From contig CP007628.2 in NCBI GenBank assembly GCA_000688775.2, positions 744,001-808,000 on the forward strand: a DNA stretch of 64,000 bases, read 5' to 3'. The notes under the pieces were generated by a model. It searched no databases. It saw nothing but the letters and a program-made list of their open reading frames with translations, and was not told where the DNA came from. This document shows positions 10,366-18,388 of the stretch, one piece after another; the stretch's first letter is position 1, and the number at the start of each line of letters is the position of its first letter. The DNA comes from Streptococcus sp. VT 162. Lineage in GTDB: Bacteria; Bacillota; Bacilli; Lactobacillales; Streptococcaceae. Made by a program: the position numbers and the translations under genes.

Positions 10366-10366
10366 A

Positions 10367-10846
10367 ATGACTAAAAAAAGAGAATTAATCTTAAGATTGG
10401 GAGTGGCTGTTTACAGTCTATGCATTGTCTGTTTTTGTTTTACTCCCCAGCCTCAACTTCCTACAGGAGTGGAAACTCCAGGTATTCAAACTTTTGGACG
10501 CCTGGTTTTTCTTTTAACTCCCTTAAACTCCCTTTGGAATCTAGGTGAAGTAACCAGTTTGGGACAAGTTATTTGGATCTTTTTGCAGAACATTTTAAAT
10601 GTCTTCTTGCTATTTCCTTTGGTTTTTCAACTGCTCTATCTCTTTCCCTCTCTAAGAAAAACTAAAAGGATTCTTCTTCTCAGTTTTATACTGAGTTTGG
10701 GAATCGAGTGCACACAACTAGTTTTAGACTTTTTCTTTGATTTTAATCGGGTCTTTGAGATTGATGATTTGTGGACCAATACCCTGGGAGGCTATTTGGC
10801 TTGGCTCCTCTATAAAGGACTACATAAAAACAAGATAAGGAATTAG
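10367..10846 (+). CDS. VanZ family membrane protein
   Basis: A 159-aa membrane protein with about four hydrophobic segments and the VanZ signatures TPLNSLWNLGEV, NVFLLFPLVFQL, LGIECTQLVLDFFFDFNRVFEIDDLWTNTLGG. VanZ-like proteins are linked to low-level glycopeptide tolerance in some bacteria, but a housekeeping member like this has no proven function. It starts one base after the rlmN stop and lacks a strong ribosome binding site, so translational coupling is likely. The next gene starts one base after its stop. Confidence 0.85.
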   Translation: MTKKRELILRLGVAVYSLCIVCFCFTPQPQLPTGVETPGIQTFGRLVFLLTPLNSLWNLGEVTSLGQVIWIFLQNILNVFLLFPLVFQLLYLFPSLRKTKRILLLSFILSLGIECTQLVLDFFFDFNRVFEIDDLWTNTLGGYLAWLLYKGLHKNKIRN

Positions 10847-10847
10847 A

Positions 10848-12389
10848 ATGAGTATTTTAGAAGTTAAAAATTTAAGTCACGGTTTTGGTGACCGTGCAAT
10901 TTTTGAAGATGTGTCTTTCCGTCTCCTCAAGGGAGAGCATATCGGCTTAGTCGGTGCCAATGGTGAAGGGAAATCAACCTTTATGAGCATTGTGACTGGT
11001 AAGATGTTACCAGACGAAGGGAAGGTAGAGTGGTCTAAGTATGTGACTGCTGGCTACCTGGATCAGCATGCTGTGCTAAAGGAAGGTCAAACTGTGCGTG
11101 ATGTACTCCGTACTGCCTTTGATGAGCTTTTCAAAGCAGAAGCACGTATCAATGACCTCTATATGGAAATGGCAGAAGAGGGCGCAGATATCGATGCGCT
11201 GATGGAAGAAGTTGGCGAACTCCAAGACCGTTTGGAGAGTCGTGATTTTTATACTTTAGATGCTAAGATTGATGAAGTAGCGCGTGCTCTTGGTGTCATG
11301 GATTATGGTATGGATACGGATGTAACCTCTTTGTCAGGTGGACAAAGAACCAAGGTGCTTTTGGCTAAACTCCTCCTTGAAAAACCAGATATTTTGTTGC
11401 TTGACGAGCCAACCAACTACTTGGATGCTGAACACATTGACTGGCTCAAGCGTTATCTCCAAAACTATGAGAATGCCTTTGTCCTTATTTCTCACGATAT
11501 TCCTTTCCTCAACGACGTAATCAATATCGTCTACCATGTGGAAAATCAACAGTTGACGCGTTACTCTGGTGACTACTACCAGTTCCAAGAAGTCTATGCC
11601 ATGAAGAAATCTCAGTTGGAAGCAGCCTACGAACGTCAGCAGAAAGAGATTGCGGACCTCAAGGACTTTGTCGCTCGAAACAAAGCGCGTGTTGCAACAC
11701 GAAATATGGCCATGTCCCGTCAAAAGAAACTTGATAAGATGGATATTATCGAACTGCAAAGTGAGAAGCCAAAACCATCCTTTGATTTCAAACCAGCTCG
11801 TACGCCAGGGCGCTTTATATTCCAAGCCAAGGACTTGCAGATTGGTTATGACCGTCCTCTTACCAAGCCTTTAAACCTTACTTTTGAACGCAATCAAAAG
11901 GTTGCTATTATCGGGGCCAATGGTATCGGGAAAACAACTCTCTTGAAGTCTCTCTTGGGAATTATCCCACCAATCGCTGGAGAAGTTGAACGCGGTGATT
12001 ACCTAGAACTTGGCTACTTTGAACAGGAAGTAGAAGGTGGAAATCGTCAAACACCACTAGAGGCTGTCTGGAATGCCTTTCCTGCCCTTAACCAAGCAGA
12101 AGTCCGTGCAGCCCTTGCCCGCTGTGGTTTGACGACTAAGCACATTGAAAGCCAAATTCAGGTCTTGTCAGGTGGGGAACAGGCCAAGGTGCGTTTCTGT
12201 CTCTTGATGAACCGTGAAAACAACGTCTTAGTGCTGGACGAGCCGACCAACCACTTGGATGTAGATGCCAAGGATGAACTCAAACGCGCTCTCAAAGAAT
12301 ACAAGGGATCGATTCTTATGGTTTGCCACGAACCAGACTTTTATGAAGGCTGGATGGACCAAATCTGGGATTTTAATAAGCTAACATAA
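10848..12389 (+). CDS. ABC-F family ATPase
   Basis: A 513-aa protein with two ABC domains in one chain and no membrane segments, the layout of ABC-F translation factors. The first Walker A is GANGEGKST, followed by signature LSGGQRTK and Walker B ILLLDEPTNYLD; the second is GANGIGKTT, LSGGEQAK and VLVLDEPTNHLD. Between them is a charged linker (MKKSQLEAAYERQQKEIADLKDF and following), the P-site tRNA interaction motif. Members either help stalled ribosomes or give antibiotic protection. The short linker and conserved context favour a housekeeping role. Confidence 0.9.
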   Translation: MSILEVKNLSHGFGDRAIFEDVSFRLLKGEHIGLVGANGEGKSTFMSIVTGKMLPDEGKVEWSKYVTAGYLDQHAVLKEGQTVRDVLRTAFDELFKAEARINDLYMEMAEEGADIDALMEEVGELQDRLESRDFYTLDAKIDEVARALGVMDYGMDTDVTSLSGGQRTKVLLAKLLLEKPDILLLDEPTNYLDAEHIDWLKRYLQNYENAFVLISHDIPFLNDVINIVYHVENQQLTRYSGDYYQFQEVYAMKKSQLEAAYERQQKEIADLKDFVARNKARVATRNMAMSRQKKLDKMDIIELQSEKPKPSFDFKPARTPGRFIFQAKDLQIGYDRPLTKPLNLTFERNQKVAIIGANGIGKTTLLKSLLGIIPPIAGEVERGDYLELGYFEQEVEGGNRQTPLEAVWNAFPALNQAEVRAALARCGLTTKHIESQIQVLSGGEQAKVRFCLLMNRENNVLVLDEPTNHLDVDAKDELKRALKEYKGSILMVCHEPDFYEGWMDQIWDFNKLT

Positions 12390-12394
12390 ATAGT

Positions 12395-12429
12395 TATAAA
12401 AAATCCAAGTCGAAATGACTTGGCCTTTT
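12395..12429. terminator. Bidirectional terminator
   Basis: CCAAGTC (12405-12411) pairs with GACTTGG (12417-12423). A-rich left and T-rich right flanks let it serve the ABC-F gene and the convergent zinc-ribbon gene. Confidence 0.85.
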
Positions 12430-12432
12430 TGA

Positions 12433-12672
12433 CTAGTAATTTAACAAGCTTTCAATTTCAGATTTCTCAATTTCTTTACCGTAGTGGCAAATCGGACAAG
12501 AAACGAAGTAACTTTTACCATAAGGAAAAAGTGGAATCCAGTAGAGGGTGAACTTGCGTCCAGTTTCTACGATCTCCCAAGTGTCGACATTGTTACAGTG
12601 ACCACATTCGATCGCAGTTTGCGTATGTCCCAAATCTTTTTGATAACCTTTAGAACCCCAAAATAAAATCAT
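12433..12672 (-). CDS. Small zinc-ribbon protein
   Basis: A 79-aa protein with two CxxC knuckles, CGHCNN near residue 23 and CPICHYG near residue 60, fitting one zinc ribbon. Between them is a hydrophobic strand (FTLYWIPLFPYGKSYFVS) typical of the zinc-ribbon domain class found in Firmicutes. ATG 12672 follows AGGAG by 8 bases. It lies 28 bases downstream of slrA on the same strand. Function unknown. Confidence 0.75.
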   Translation of the reverse strand: MILFWGSKGYQKDLGHTQTAIECGHCNNVDTWEIVETGRKFTLYWIPLFPYGKSYFVSCPICHYGKEIEKSEIESLLNY

Positions 12673-12699
12673 GTCATCGTCTCCTTATCTGTTGATGGC

Positions 12700-13506
12700 T
12701 TATTTTTTACTGAAGTCGTAGTCTTTCACCACTTCAATACTATCAATGGTGATAGCAGACGTTGGTTTGTCTTTCTCATCTTTTTCAGCCTTGGCAATCT
12801 TGTCGACAACATCCATGCCATCGATGACTTGACCAAAGACAGGATGTTTGCCATCTAGGCTAGGATTTCCGCCCTCTTTATAGGCTTTGATGATTTTCTT
12901 TGGATACTTGCTAGTAGGGAGTTTAGCAGAAATATCTGTTGAGTTTTGGTTGATGAAGAATTGGCTACCGTTGGTGTTTGGTTGACCTGTGTTAGCCATA
13001 GCAAGGGCTCCGCGGATATTGTATAGGTAAGGAGAAATTTCGTTTTTGAAACCAGTTCCCTTGTCCTTCGTTTTATCCTTATCATGCCAGATGGATTGGC
13101 CCCCTGTACCATCTCCCTTAGGATCTCCAGTTTGGACCATAAAGCCATCAATAACACGATGGAAGGTGATGCCATTATAGTAGCCTTCCTTAGCGTGAGT
13201 AAGGAAATTTTCAACCGCAAGAGGTGCTAGTTTTGGAAAGAGTTTGATGCGTACATCGCCTTGATTTGTGTGTAAAATGACCTCGGCTTCATCTTCAGCA
13301 ACTTCCTTAGAAAGTTGAGGAAAGTTGGCATTTTCATTGGTCAAAGCGTCATTCAAATCTTTGGCAGCTTGAGCAGCTGCTTTTGAGCTTTCTTCAGCTG
13401 AGATGCTAGAGTTGACATACTCATCACCACGGAGACCACGTTGGATACTAGTACATCCAGCAAGGGCTACAGTTGATAGTAAAAGAAGGGTTGCTAGTTT
13501 TTTCAT
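12700..13506 (-). CDS. slrA: Lipoprotein peptidyl-prolyl isomerase (cyclophilin)
   Basis: A 268-aa lipoprotein that catalyses cis-trans isomerisation of prolyl bonds at the outer membrane face. The signal peptide ends in the lipobox LAGC (Cys18). Residues from about 75 on are a cyclophilin domain: FHRVIDGFMVQTGDPKGDGTGG, LAMANTGQPNTNGSQFFI and HPVFGQVIDGMDVV. It matches SlrA, a pneumococcal surface chaperone involved in colonisation. ATG 13506 follows GAGAGGTTAACA. Confidence 0.92.
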   Translation of the reverse strand: MKKLATLLLLSTVALAGCTSIQRGLRGDEYVNSSISAEESSKAAAQAAKDLNDALTNENANFPQLSKEVAEDEAEVILHTNQGDVRIKLFPKLAPLAVENFLTHAKEGYYNGITFHRVIDGFMVQTGDPKGDGTGGQSIWHDKDKTKDKGTGFKNEISPYLYNIRGALAMANTGQPNTNGSQFFINQNSTDISAKLPTSKYPKKIIKAYKEGGNPSLDGKHPVFGQVIDGMDVVDKIAKAEKDEKDKPTSAITIDSIEVVKDYDFSKK

Positions 13507-13536
13507 TGTTAACCTCTCAAAAAATTCATTTCTATC

Positions 13537-13565
13537 ATTGTACCTTAAAAGGAGTTTGATTTCAA
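13537..13565 (-). promoter_or_regulatory. Promoter of slrA
   Basis: On the minus strand TTGAAA and TACAAT are separated by 17 bp. Confidence 0.75.
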
Positions 13566-13630
13566 ATGTAAAATATTTTACTAAAAATTTCTAGTAGTAA
13601 AAAAAATTAAAACTCTGTCAAGTTTTTTTC

Positions 13631-13658
13631 TTGACACCTGTCAGAAATCTGATATAAT
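13631..13658 (+). promoter_or_regulatory. Promoter of the rpsP operon
   Basis: TTGACA (13631-13636) and extended TGA-TATAAT (13653-13658), spacer 16 bp: a near-consensus strong promoter. Confidence 0.9.
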
Positions 13659-13667
13659 AGAACATGT

Positions 13668-13691
13668 GGTAAATAGCTCAGCTATTTCACC
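13668..13691 (+). other. Hairpin in the rpsP leader
   Basis: GGT-AAATAG pairs with CTATTT-C-ACC (one bulge) around a CTCAG loop, at the very 5' end of the mRNA. It may protect the mRNA or take part in S16 autoregulation; this is inference. Confidence 0.4.
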
Positions 13692-13724
13692 GAAATAAAA
13701 AAATAAGAAAAGAGACATTAAAAA

Positions 13725-13997
13725 ATGGCAGTTAAAATCCGTTTGACTCGTATGGGTTCTAAGAAAAAACCTTTCTACCGTATCAACGTAGCAGACTCAC
13801 GTTCACCACGTGACGGACGTTTCATCGAAACAGTTGGTACTTACAACCCACTTGTTGCTGAAAACCAAGTAACTTTGAAAGAAGACCGCGTTCTTGCATG
13901 GTTGGCTGATGGAGCTCAACCTTCAGATACAGTTCGCAACATCCTTTCAAAAGAAGGCGTATTGAAAAAATTCCACGATTCTAAATTCTCAAAATAA
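13725..13997 (+). CDS. rpsP: 30S ribosomal protein S16
   Basis: S16 is needed for assembly of the 5' domain of 16S rRNA. The 90-aa product has the family N-terminus [33 protein letters not shown] (seen in pieces) and [18 protein letters not shown] 13725 lies behind an AAGAGACATTAAAA region. It heads the cluster rpsP-khpA, with rimM and trmD further down, the usual bacterial rRNA/tRNA maturation group. Confidence 0.97.
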   Translation: MAVKIRLTRMGSKKKPFYRINVADSRSPRDGRFIETVGTYNPLVAENQVTLKEDRVLAWLADGAQPSDTVRNILSKEGVLKKFHDSKFSK

Positions 13998-14016
13998 GTT
14001 TAAAGTAGGTTGACAG

Positions 14017-14256
14017 ATGGATACGATTGAAAATCTCATTATTGCGATTGTGAAACCTTTGATTTCACAACCTGATGCCTTAACTATCAAGATCGAAGAC
14101 ACACCAGAGTTTTTGGAGTATCACTTGGATCTTGACCAAAGCGATGTCGGTCGTGTTATCGGTCGTAAAGGTCGCACTATCTCAGCGATAAGAACGATTG
14201 TCTACTCTGTCCCAACTGAAGACAAGAAAGTAAGAATCGTTATCGACGAAAAATAA
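14017..14256 (+). CDS. khpA: KH-domain RNA-binding protein KhpA
   Basis: A 79-aa single KH domain with the RNA-binding GxxG loop ([13 protein letters not shown]). KhpA pairs with KhpB/EloR and in S. pneumoniae helps to control cell elongation and division. ATG 14017 lies 19 bases after rpsP and is part of the same transcript. A terminator follows at once. Confidence 0.93.
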   Translation: MDTIENLIIAIVKPLISQPDALTIKIEDTPEFLEYHLDLDQSDVGRVIGRKGRTISAIRTIVYSVPTEDKKVRIVIDEK

Positions 14257-14257
14257 G

Positions 14258-14285
14258 AAAAGCGGGACAGAAGTCTCGCTTTTTT
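14258..14285 (+). terminator. Terminator after khpA
   Basis: An 11-bp stem (14258-14268 / 14273-14283, one G-T pair), AGAA loop, then T-run. It sits just before the ribosome binding site of the next gene, so read-through must supply the mazG-like gene. Confidence 0.8.
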
Positions 14286-14299
14286 GTGAGGAGGAGAAG

Positions 14300-14632
14300 A
14301 TGAAGGATTTAACGTTTAGACAATTACAAGCTTACTTACTCGAACATTACCAGCAATCTCGGACTGAGGAAGGTCTCTTTATCAAGCTAGTGGAGGAAGT
14401 CGGAGAAGTAGCCGAGGTCTTGAACGGGCGCTCTGGTCGAAAAGAGTCTGTCCAGGACTCAAATGAGGAACTAGCCAAAGAACTAGCTGATATCATTCAC
14501 TACACCGTCGCAATCGCGACCATAAACGACATTGATCTAACCAAAACCATCTTTGACAAAGATAAGAAGGCTGCCATTAAGTACCAACATGAACGAGATT
14601 TGGAAGAATTTTTGGAGGGAAAATATCTATAG
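14300..14632 (+). CDS. MazG-like nucleotide pyrophosphohydrolase
   Basis: A 110-aa all-alpha protein with the MazG metal motifs: EEVGEVAEV (ExxE, near residues 31-39) and ELAKELADIIHY (ExxD, near 59-70). Such proteins hydrolyse (d)NTPs to monophosphates, often as house-cleaning enzymes. ATG 14300 follows GAGGAGGAGAAG, a very strong site. It sits between khpA and the alpha/beta hydrolase. Confidence 0.8.
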   Translation: MKDLTFRQLQAYLLEHYQQSRTEEGLFIKLVEEVGEVAEVLNGRSGRKESVQDSNEELAKELADIIHYTVAIATINDIDLTKTIFDKDKKAAIKYQHERDLEEFLEGKYL

Positions 14633-14649
14633 TGTCTTTTTTCTTCAAC

Positions 14650-14678
14650 TTGTGAAAATCCCTAGAACGTGATAAAAT
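14650..14678 (+). promoter_or_regulatory. Promoter before the alpha/beta hydrolase
   Basis: TTGTGA (14650-14655) and extended TGA-TAAAAT (14673-14678), spacer 17 bp. Confidence 0.65.
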
Positions 14679-14730
14679 AAAGGATAAGGGTTTTTAATAA
14701 ATCATTGTTATAGAATGAGTGGATTTCTTT

Positions 14731-15519
14731 ATGAAACGATTTGAAGTAACTACAAAAATTGGCAGCCTCTCTGTTACTTATAAAAAGCAAAAGAAAGTGC
14801 TTGTTTGTTTAAATGGCGCAGGTTTGCTACCAAGTTATGAAAATTTTTCACTTATACTTGAAAAACTTCCTCCCACAATTGGTTATTTGACAATTGATTT
14901 TCCAAACACAGGTAGGAGTCCGATTCATGACCAATCTGGAAAAAATCTGGACAATCTTGTAGACGCGGTTTATGAAGTACTTGAAGAATTGGCGATTTAT
15001 GAATATATACTTTGTGCACATAGTTTGAGTGGAATTTTAGCTTGCAAATTGATGAACAAATCAATTAAGTGTCAGGCTTTAGTAGCAATTGAACCAACAA
15101 CTAAAAAAGTAATGTTTTCTGATTTTTCAGAAAATCCTTATCCAGAAATGGAAGAGCAAATGAGACTGATTGAAGAGTGTGGCCCCGAAGTCTATTTTAA
15201 GAACATAACTCAAGCAGCATTTAGCTCTGAAACTAATGAAGAAATCTGGGATTTAGTGCAAGAAAAAGATTCAGAGTTGGAAAGACAAGTTCCAGAATTT
15301 CATATATATTGTGAGATTACTGAGGAAGATTTTAAGAATGTATCTATAGAAGCTCATGTCCCTGTATTTATTTTTTGTCAGGCTTATAGAGAAAAAGAAT
15401 ACAGAGACTCAGAATATTGGACTTCCAATACTAAACTCATTTTAGGAGGGAATCACCATTATTTACAATGGTCTGAATCAGAAAAAATTGCGAATATTAT
15501 TCGAGAATTGTCAGAATAA
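14731..15519 (+). CDS. Alpha/beta hydrolase
   Basis: A serine hydrolase of about 262 aa with no signal peptide. The nucleophile elbow is AHSLSG (Ser in the S-x-S-x-G pattern), the oxyanion region is LNGAGLLPSYEN, and the catalytic His is in GGNHHYLQWSES near the end. I prefer ATG 14731; a GTG at 14719 would add four residues but places GAGTGG inside the gene. It is AT-rich (15061-15120 is 18/60 G+C) and has its own promoter inside the rpsP-trmD cluster, suggesting late arrival. Substrate unknown. Confidence 0.8.
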   Translation: MKRFEVTTKIGSLSVTYKKQKKVLVCLNGAGLLPSYENFSLILEKLPPTIGYLTIDFPNTGRSPIHDQSGKNLDNLVDAVYEVLEELAIYEYILCAHSLSGILACKLMNKSIKCQALVAIEPTTKKVMFSDFSENPYPEMEEQMRLIEECGPEVYFKNITQAAFSSETNEEIWDLVQEKDSELERQVPEFHIYCEITEEDFKNVSIEAHVPVFIFCQAYREKEYRDSEYWTSNTKLILGGNHHYLQWSESEKIANIIRELSE

Positions 15520-15549
15520 GATGGAAAGAAGGAGAGTACAGGAGACAAG

Positions 15550-16068
15550 ATGAACTACTTTAATGTTGGGAAAATCGTTAATACGCAGGGTCTACAGGGG
15601 GAGATGCGAGTCTTGTCTGTGACGGATTTTGCTGAGGAACGGTTTAAAAAAGGGGCAGAGCTGGCTTTATTTGATGATAAAGACCAGTTTGTCCAAACAG
15701 TGACCATCGCAAGTCACCGTAAGCATAAGAACTTTGACATTATCAAATTCAAAGACATGTACCATATCAATGCGATTGAAAAGTACAAGGGTTATAGTCT
15801 CAAGGTCGCCGAGGAAGATTTGAACGATCTAGATGATGGAGAATTCTATTATCACGAGATTATCGGTTTGGATGTTTACGAGGGTGATAACTTGATAGGA
15901 ACTATCAAGGAAATCCTACAACCGGGAGCCAATGATGTCTGGGTAGTCAAGCGAAAAGGTAAGCGAGATTTGCTTTTACCTTACATTCCACCAGTAGTTC
16001 TCAATGTTGATATTCCAAACAAGCGGGTCGAAGTGGAAATCTTAGAAGGACTAGATGATGAAGATTGA
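15550..16068 (+). CDS. rimM: 16S rRNA processing protein RimM
   Basis: RimM binds S19 and helps mature the 30S head domain. The 172-aa product has the N-terminal RimM domain ([24 protein letters not shown]) and the C-terminal PRC-barrel ([30 protein letters not shown]). ATG 15550 follows ACAGGAGACAAG. Its end overlaps the start of trmD, so the two are translationally coupled. Confidence 0.96.
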   Translation: MNYFNVGKIVNTQGLQGEMRVLSVTDFAEERFKKGAELALFDDKDQFVQTVTIASHRKHKNFDIIKFKDMYHINAIEKYKGYSLKVAEEDLNDLDDGEFYYHEIIGLDVYEGDNLIGTIKEILQPGANDVWVVKRKGKRDLLLPYIPPVVLNVDIPNKRVEVEILEGLDDED

Positions 16069-16777
16069 TATTTTAACCCTCTTTCCTGAGATGTTTTCTC
16101 CGCTGGAACACTCGATTGTTGGGAAGGCTCGAGAAAAAGGGCTCTTGGATATCCAGTATCATAATTTCAGAGAATATGCTGAAAAGGCCCGTCATGTTGA
16201 CGATGAACCTTACGGAGGCGGTCAGGGGATGTTGCTAAGGGCTCAACCCATTTTCGATGCCTTTGATGCTATTGAAAAGAAAAATCCGCGCGTCATTCTC
16301 CTCGATCCAGCTGGAAAGCAGTTTGATCAGACTTATGCTGAGGATTTGGCTCAAGAGGAAGAACTAATCTTTATCTGCGGTCATTATGAAGGGTATGACG
16401 AGCGCATCAAGACCTTGGTAACTGATGAAATTTCCCTAGGAGACTATGTTTTGACTGGAGGAGAATTGGCGGCCATGACCATGATCGATGCGACTGTGCG
16501 ATTGATACCGGAAGTGATTGGTAAGGAGTCTAGTCACCAGGATGATAGCTTTTCTTCGGGTCTTCTCGAATATCCTCAGTACACTCGCCCTTATGACTAT
16601 CGAGGTATGGTCGTGCCAGATGTGCTCATGAGTGGGCACCATGAAAAGATTCGCCAGTGGCGGCTGTATGAGAGTCTAAAGAAAACCTACGAACGCAGAC
16701 CTGACCTGCTAGAAAACTATAAACTGACAGCCGAAGAAGAAAAGATGCTGGCTGAAATCAAAGAAAACAAAGAATAA
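16058..16777 (+). CDS. trmD: tRNA (guanine37-N1)-methyltransferase
   Basis: Makes m1G37 in tRNAs with G36 to prevent +1 frameshifts. The protein starts [13 protein letters not shown] and is 239 aa. The trefoil knot SAM site is seen ([29 protein letters not shown]), followed by the [10 protein letters not shown] segment. GAAGGA at 16045-16050 is better spaced for ATG 16058 than for ATG 16055. It overlaps rimM by 11 bases. Confidence 0.96.
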   Translation: MKIDILTLFPEMFSPLEHSIVGKAREKGLLDIQYHNFREYAEKARHVDDEPYGGGQGMLLRAQPIFDAFDAIEKKNPRVILLDPAGKQFDQTYAEDLAQEEELIFICGHYEGYDERIKTLVTDEISLGDYVLTGGELAAMTMIDATVRLIPEVIGKESSHQDDSFSSGLLEYPQYTRPYDYRGMVVPDVLMSGHHEKIRQWRLYESLKKTYERRPDLLENYKLTAEEEKMLAEIKENKE

Positions 16778-16788
16778 AGGAGAACCTT

Positions 16789-17127
16789 ATGCAAGTAATC
16801 AAACGTAATGGAGAAATTGCTGAATTTGATCCAGATAAAATTTACCAAGCTGTTCTAAAAGCAGCCCAAACAGTTTATGTTTTGACTGATGACCTACGTC
16901 AAAACTTAGCTCAAGTTACTAAAAAAGTCGTTTTGGACTTGGAAGAAGCAAAAGTAGAACGTGCCACTATCAGCATGATCCAGTCAATGGTTGAGCACCG
17001 CTTGCTTGGAGCTGGCTACATTACAATCGCAGAACATTATATCTCTTATCGCTTGCAACGCGATTTGGAGAGAAGTGGTTATGGCGACCATATCGCTGTT
17101 CATCTTCATTTTGAACAAATTCGTTAA
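16789..17127 (+). CDS. Stand-alone ATP-cone domain protein
   Basis: A 112-aa protein made almost entirely of one ATP-cone domain, the nucleotide-sensing module normally fused to ribonucleotide reductases or NrdR: it begins MQVIKRNGEIAEFDPDKIYQAV and continues with a three-helix bundle and MVEHRLLGAGYITIAEHYISYRLQRDLERS. There is no reductase domain and no zinc ribbon. ATG 16789 follows AAAGGAGAACCTT, 11 bases after trmD, so it shares that transcript. It may be a free allosteric subunit or a remnant; role unknown. Confidence 0.8.
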   Translation: MQVIKRNGEIAEFDPDKIYQAVLKAAQTVYVLTDDLRQNLAQVTKKVVLDLEEAKVERATISMIQSMVEHRLLGAGYITIAEHYISYRLQRDLERSGYGDHIAVHLHFEQIR

Positions 17128-17130
17128 GAA

Positions 17131-17163
17131 AAAGAGTGGGATGCAAAGAACATCTCACTCTTT
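17131..17163. terminator. Bidirectional terminator
   Basis: A 13-bp stem (17131-17143 / 17151-17163, one G-T pair) with A-rich and T-rich flanks. The stop codon of the convergent gene lies inside the stem. Confidence 0.85.
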
Positions 17164-17475
17164 CTTAAATAGATTTTTCTGAGCTTTTTGTACGGTTGAG
17201 GGAACAAAACGAAGTCGTTTAATATCACTGATACGAATGATTCGGGTCACGTTTTTTGAAAAATTTTTGACGATAATTTGTTGGCGATTAGCATCGTGTT
17301 TAACAATATCACCCGTAAAACTTGTCTCAGCAAGTATGACATGAACAGCCGTCTTTCTTTGGATGGCTTGTTCAATCATAGCAGTGAGGGAGTTATCCTC
17401 GATTTGAGGATGATCATCATTCCCATTGAGAAAACCATGTAGTTTATCTAGAACTAGTTTGAATGTCTGTCTCAT
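17155..17475 (-). CDS. Small YolD-like protein
   Basis: A 106-aa protein. Its C-terminal half (TAVHVILAETSFTGDIVKHD, QQIIVKNFSKNVTRIIRISD, IKRLRFVP) has the strand pattern of the YolD-like family (G-x-I-x(2)-D, I-x-I, D-I-x-x-I). YolD proteins accompany Y-family polymerases in Bacillus, but no polymerase gene is near here. GGAGGATTCT precedes ATG 17475. The family call is tentative; it could be an unrelated small barrel protein. Confidence 0.6.
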   Translation of the reverse strand: MRQTFKLVLDKLHGFLNGNDDHPQIEDNSLTAMIEQAIQRKTAVHVILAETSFTGDIVKHDANRQQIIVKNFSKNVTRIIRISDIKRLRFVPSTVQKAQKNLFKKE

Positions 17476-17536
17476 AGAATCCTCCCTTCTTATATATCCA
17501 CATTATATAAAATTTTCCTAAAAACCACAAGATTTT

Positions 17537-17544
17537 TACGAATA
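17537..17544 (+). promoter_or_regulatory. Competence sigma-X box (cin-box) of ydbC
   Basis: TACGAATA is an exact match to the ComX (sigma-X) box, with a T-rich tract before it, 34 bases before the ydbC ATG and in the right direction. The pneumococcal homologue is remembered as a late competence gene. Confidence 0.8.
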
Positions 17545-17578
17545 GACTATAGAAAGCATATCACATAAAGGAGTTAAA

Positions 17579-17797
17579 ATGGCAGAATTTACATTTGAAA
17601 TCGAAGAACACTTGCTCACCTTGTCTGAAAATGACAAAGGATGGACAAAAGAACTAAATCGCGTTAGCTTTAATGGTGCCCCTGCAAAGTTTGACATTCG
17701 CGCTTGGAGCCCAGACCATACCAAAATGGGCAAAGGAATCACGCTTTCCAATGAAGAATTTCAGGTAATGGTCGATGCCTTTAAAGGGCAACAATAA
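17579..17797 (+). CDS. ydbC: YdbC family PC4-like ssDNA-binding protein
   Basis: A 72-aa protein of the YdbC family, whose Lactococcus member has the fold of the PC4 transcription coactivator and binds single-stranded DNA. It starts MAEFTFEIEEHLLTLSEN and has the strand KFDIRAWSPDHTKMGKGITLS. AAAGGAGTTAAA precedes ATG 17579. The sigma-X box upstream suggests induction during natural competence, where ssDNA is present. A terminator follows directly. Confidence 0.85.
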   Translation: MAEFTFEIEEHLLTLSENDKGWTKELNRVSFNGAPAKFDIRAWSPDHTKMGKGITLSNEEFQVMVDAFKGQQ

Positions 17798-17833
17798 AAA
17801 GAATCTTGAGTGCAACTCAAGATTCTTTTTTTA
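17798..17833. terminator. Bidirectional terminator ydbC / TetR gene
   Basis: GAATCTTGAG (17801-17810) pairs with CTCAAGATTC (17816-17825), with A-run and T-run flanks. It ends at the stop codon of the convergent TetR gene. Confidence 0.9.
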
Positions 17834-18388
17834 GGACACAATATAGTCACACAGAGAAGTTTTAGACAATTGAATAAAAGTCTCTCTATACTCTTCAGGT
17901 GGTGTTGGATCATCCTTACGAATCCAGACTTCAATGAAAGAGATTGCCATGGTCGTAATGATATAAGCGATGTCCTCTTTATTAAAATTATATTTCAGTT
18001 GGTAATTGACATTCTTTAGTACCCACTCTGAGTATGTTCCACGCAGAAATTCCTTCCAACATGGGTCGACTTGTGTGGTGTACAAGGTGTTAACAATTTC
18101 CCTTTTTTCGTATATGAGCGGAAGTATATGGTCTGCTAAAAAGCTGATAGGATCTCCATCATTGCTAGGGCAGTACTTATTAAAGACGTTAAAAATGTGC
18201 TGATTGGTCTCTTCGTGAATGTATTCGATAATATCTTCAAAGTTGTTAAAATGCTTTTGATAAATCGCTTGTCGTGAAATACCAGCTTCAGCAGCAATTT
18301 CAGTCATTGTAAAGGAACTACGCTGAGGATTTTTCTTAGCTAGTGTGATGAGAGCCCCAATGATTAGCTCACGAGTATTCTTTGCCAT
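17831..18388 (-). CDS. TetR/AcrR family regulator
   Basis: A 185-aa repressor. Residues about 5-50 form the TetR helix-turn-helix (GALITLAKKNPQRSSFTMTE, IAAEAGISRQAIYQKHFNNFEDI), followed by a ligand-binding domain that I cannot assign. AAAGGT precedes ATG 18388. It is AT-rich (18181-18240 is 19/60 G+C) and has no partner gene: upstream lie 392 bp without a gene, then bioY pointing the same way. Its target may be itself or a gene elsewhere. Confidence 0.88.
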   Translation of the reverse strand: MAKNTRELIIGALITLAKKNPQRSSFTMTEIAAEAGISRQAIYQKHFNNFEDIIEYIHEETNQHIFNVFNKYCPSNDGDPISFLADHILPLIYEKREIVNTLYTTQVDPCWKEFLRGTYSEWVLKNVNYQLKYNFNKEDIAYIITTMAISFIEVWIRKDDPTPPEEYRETFIQLSKTSLCDYIVS

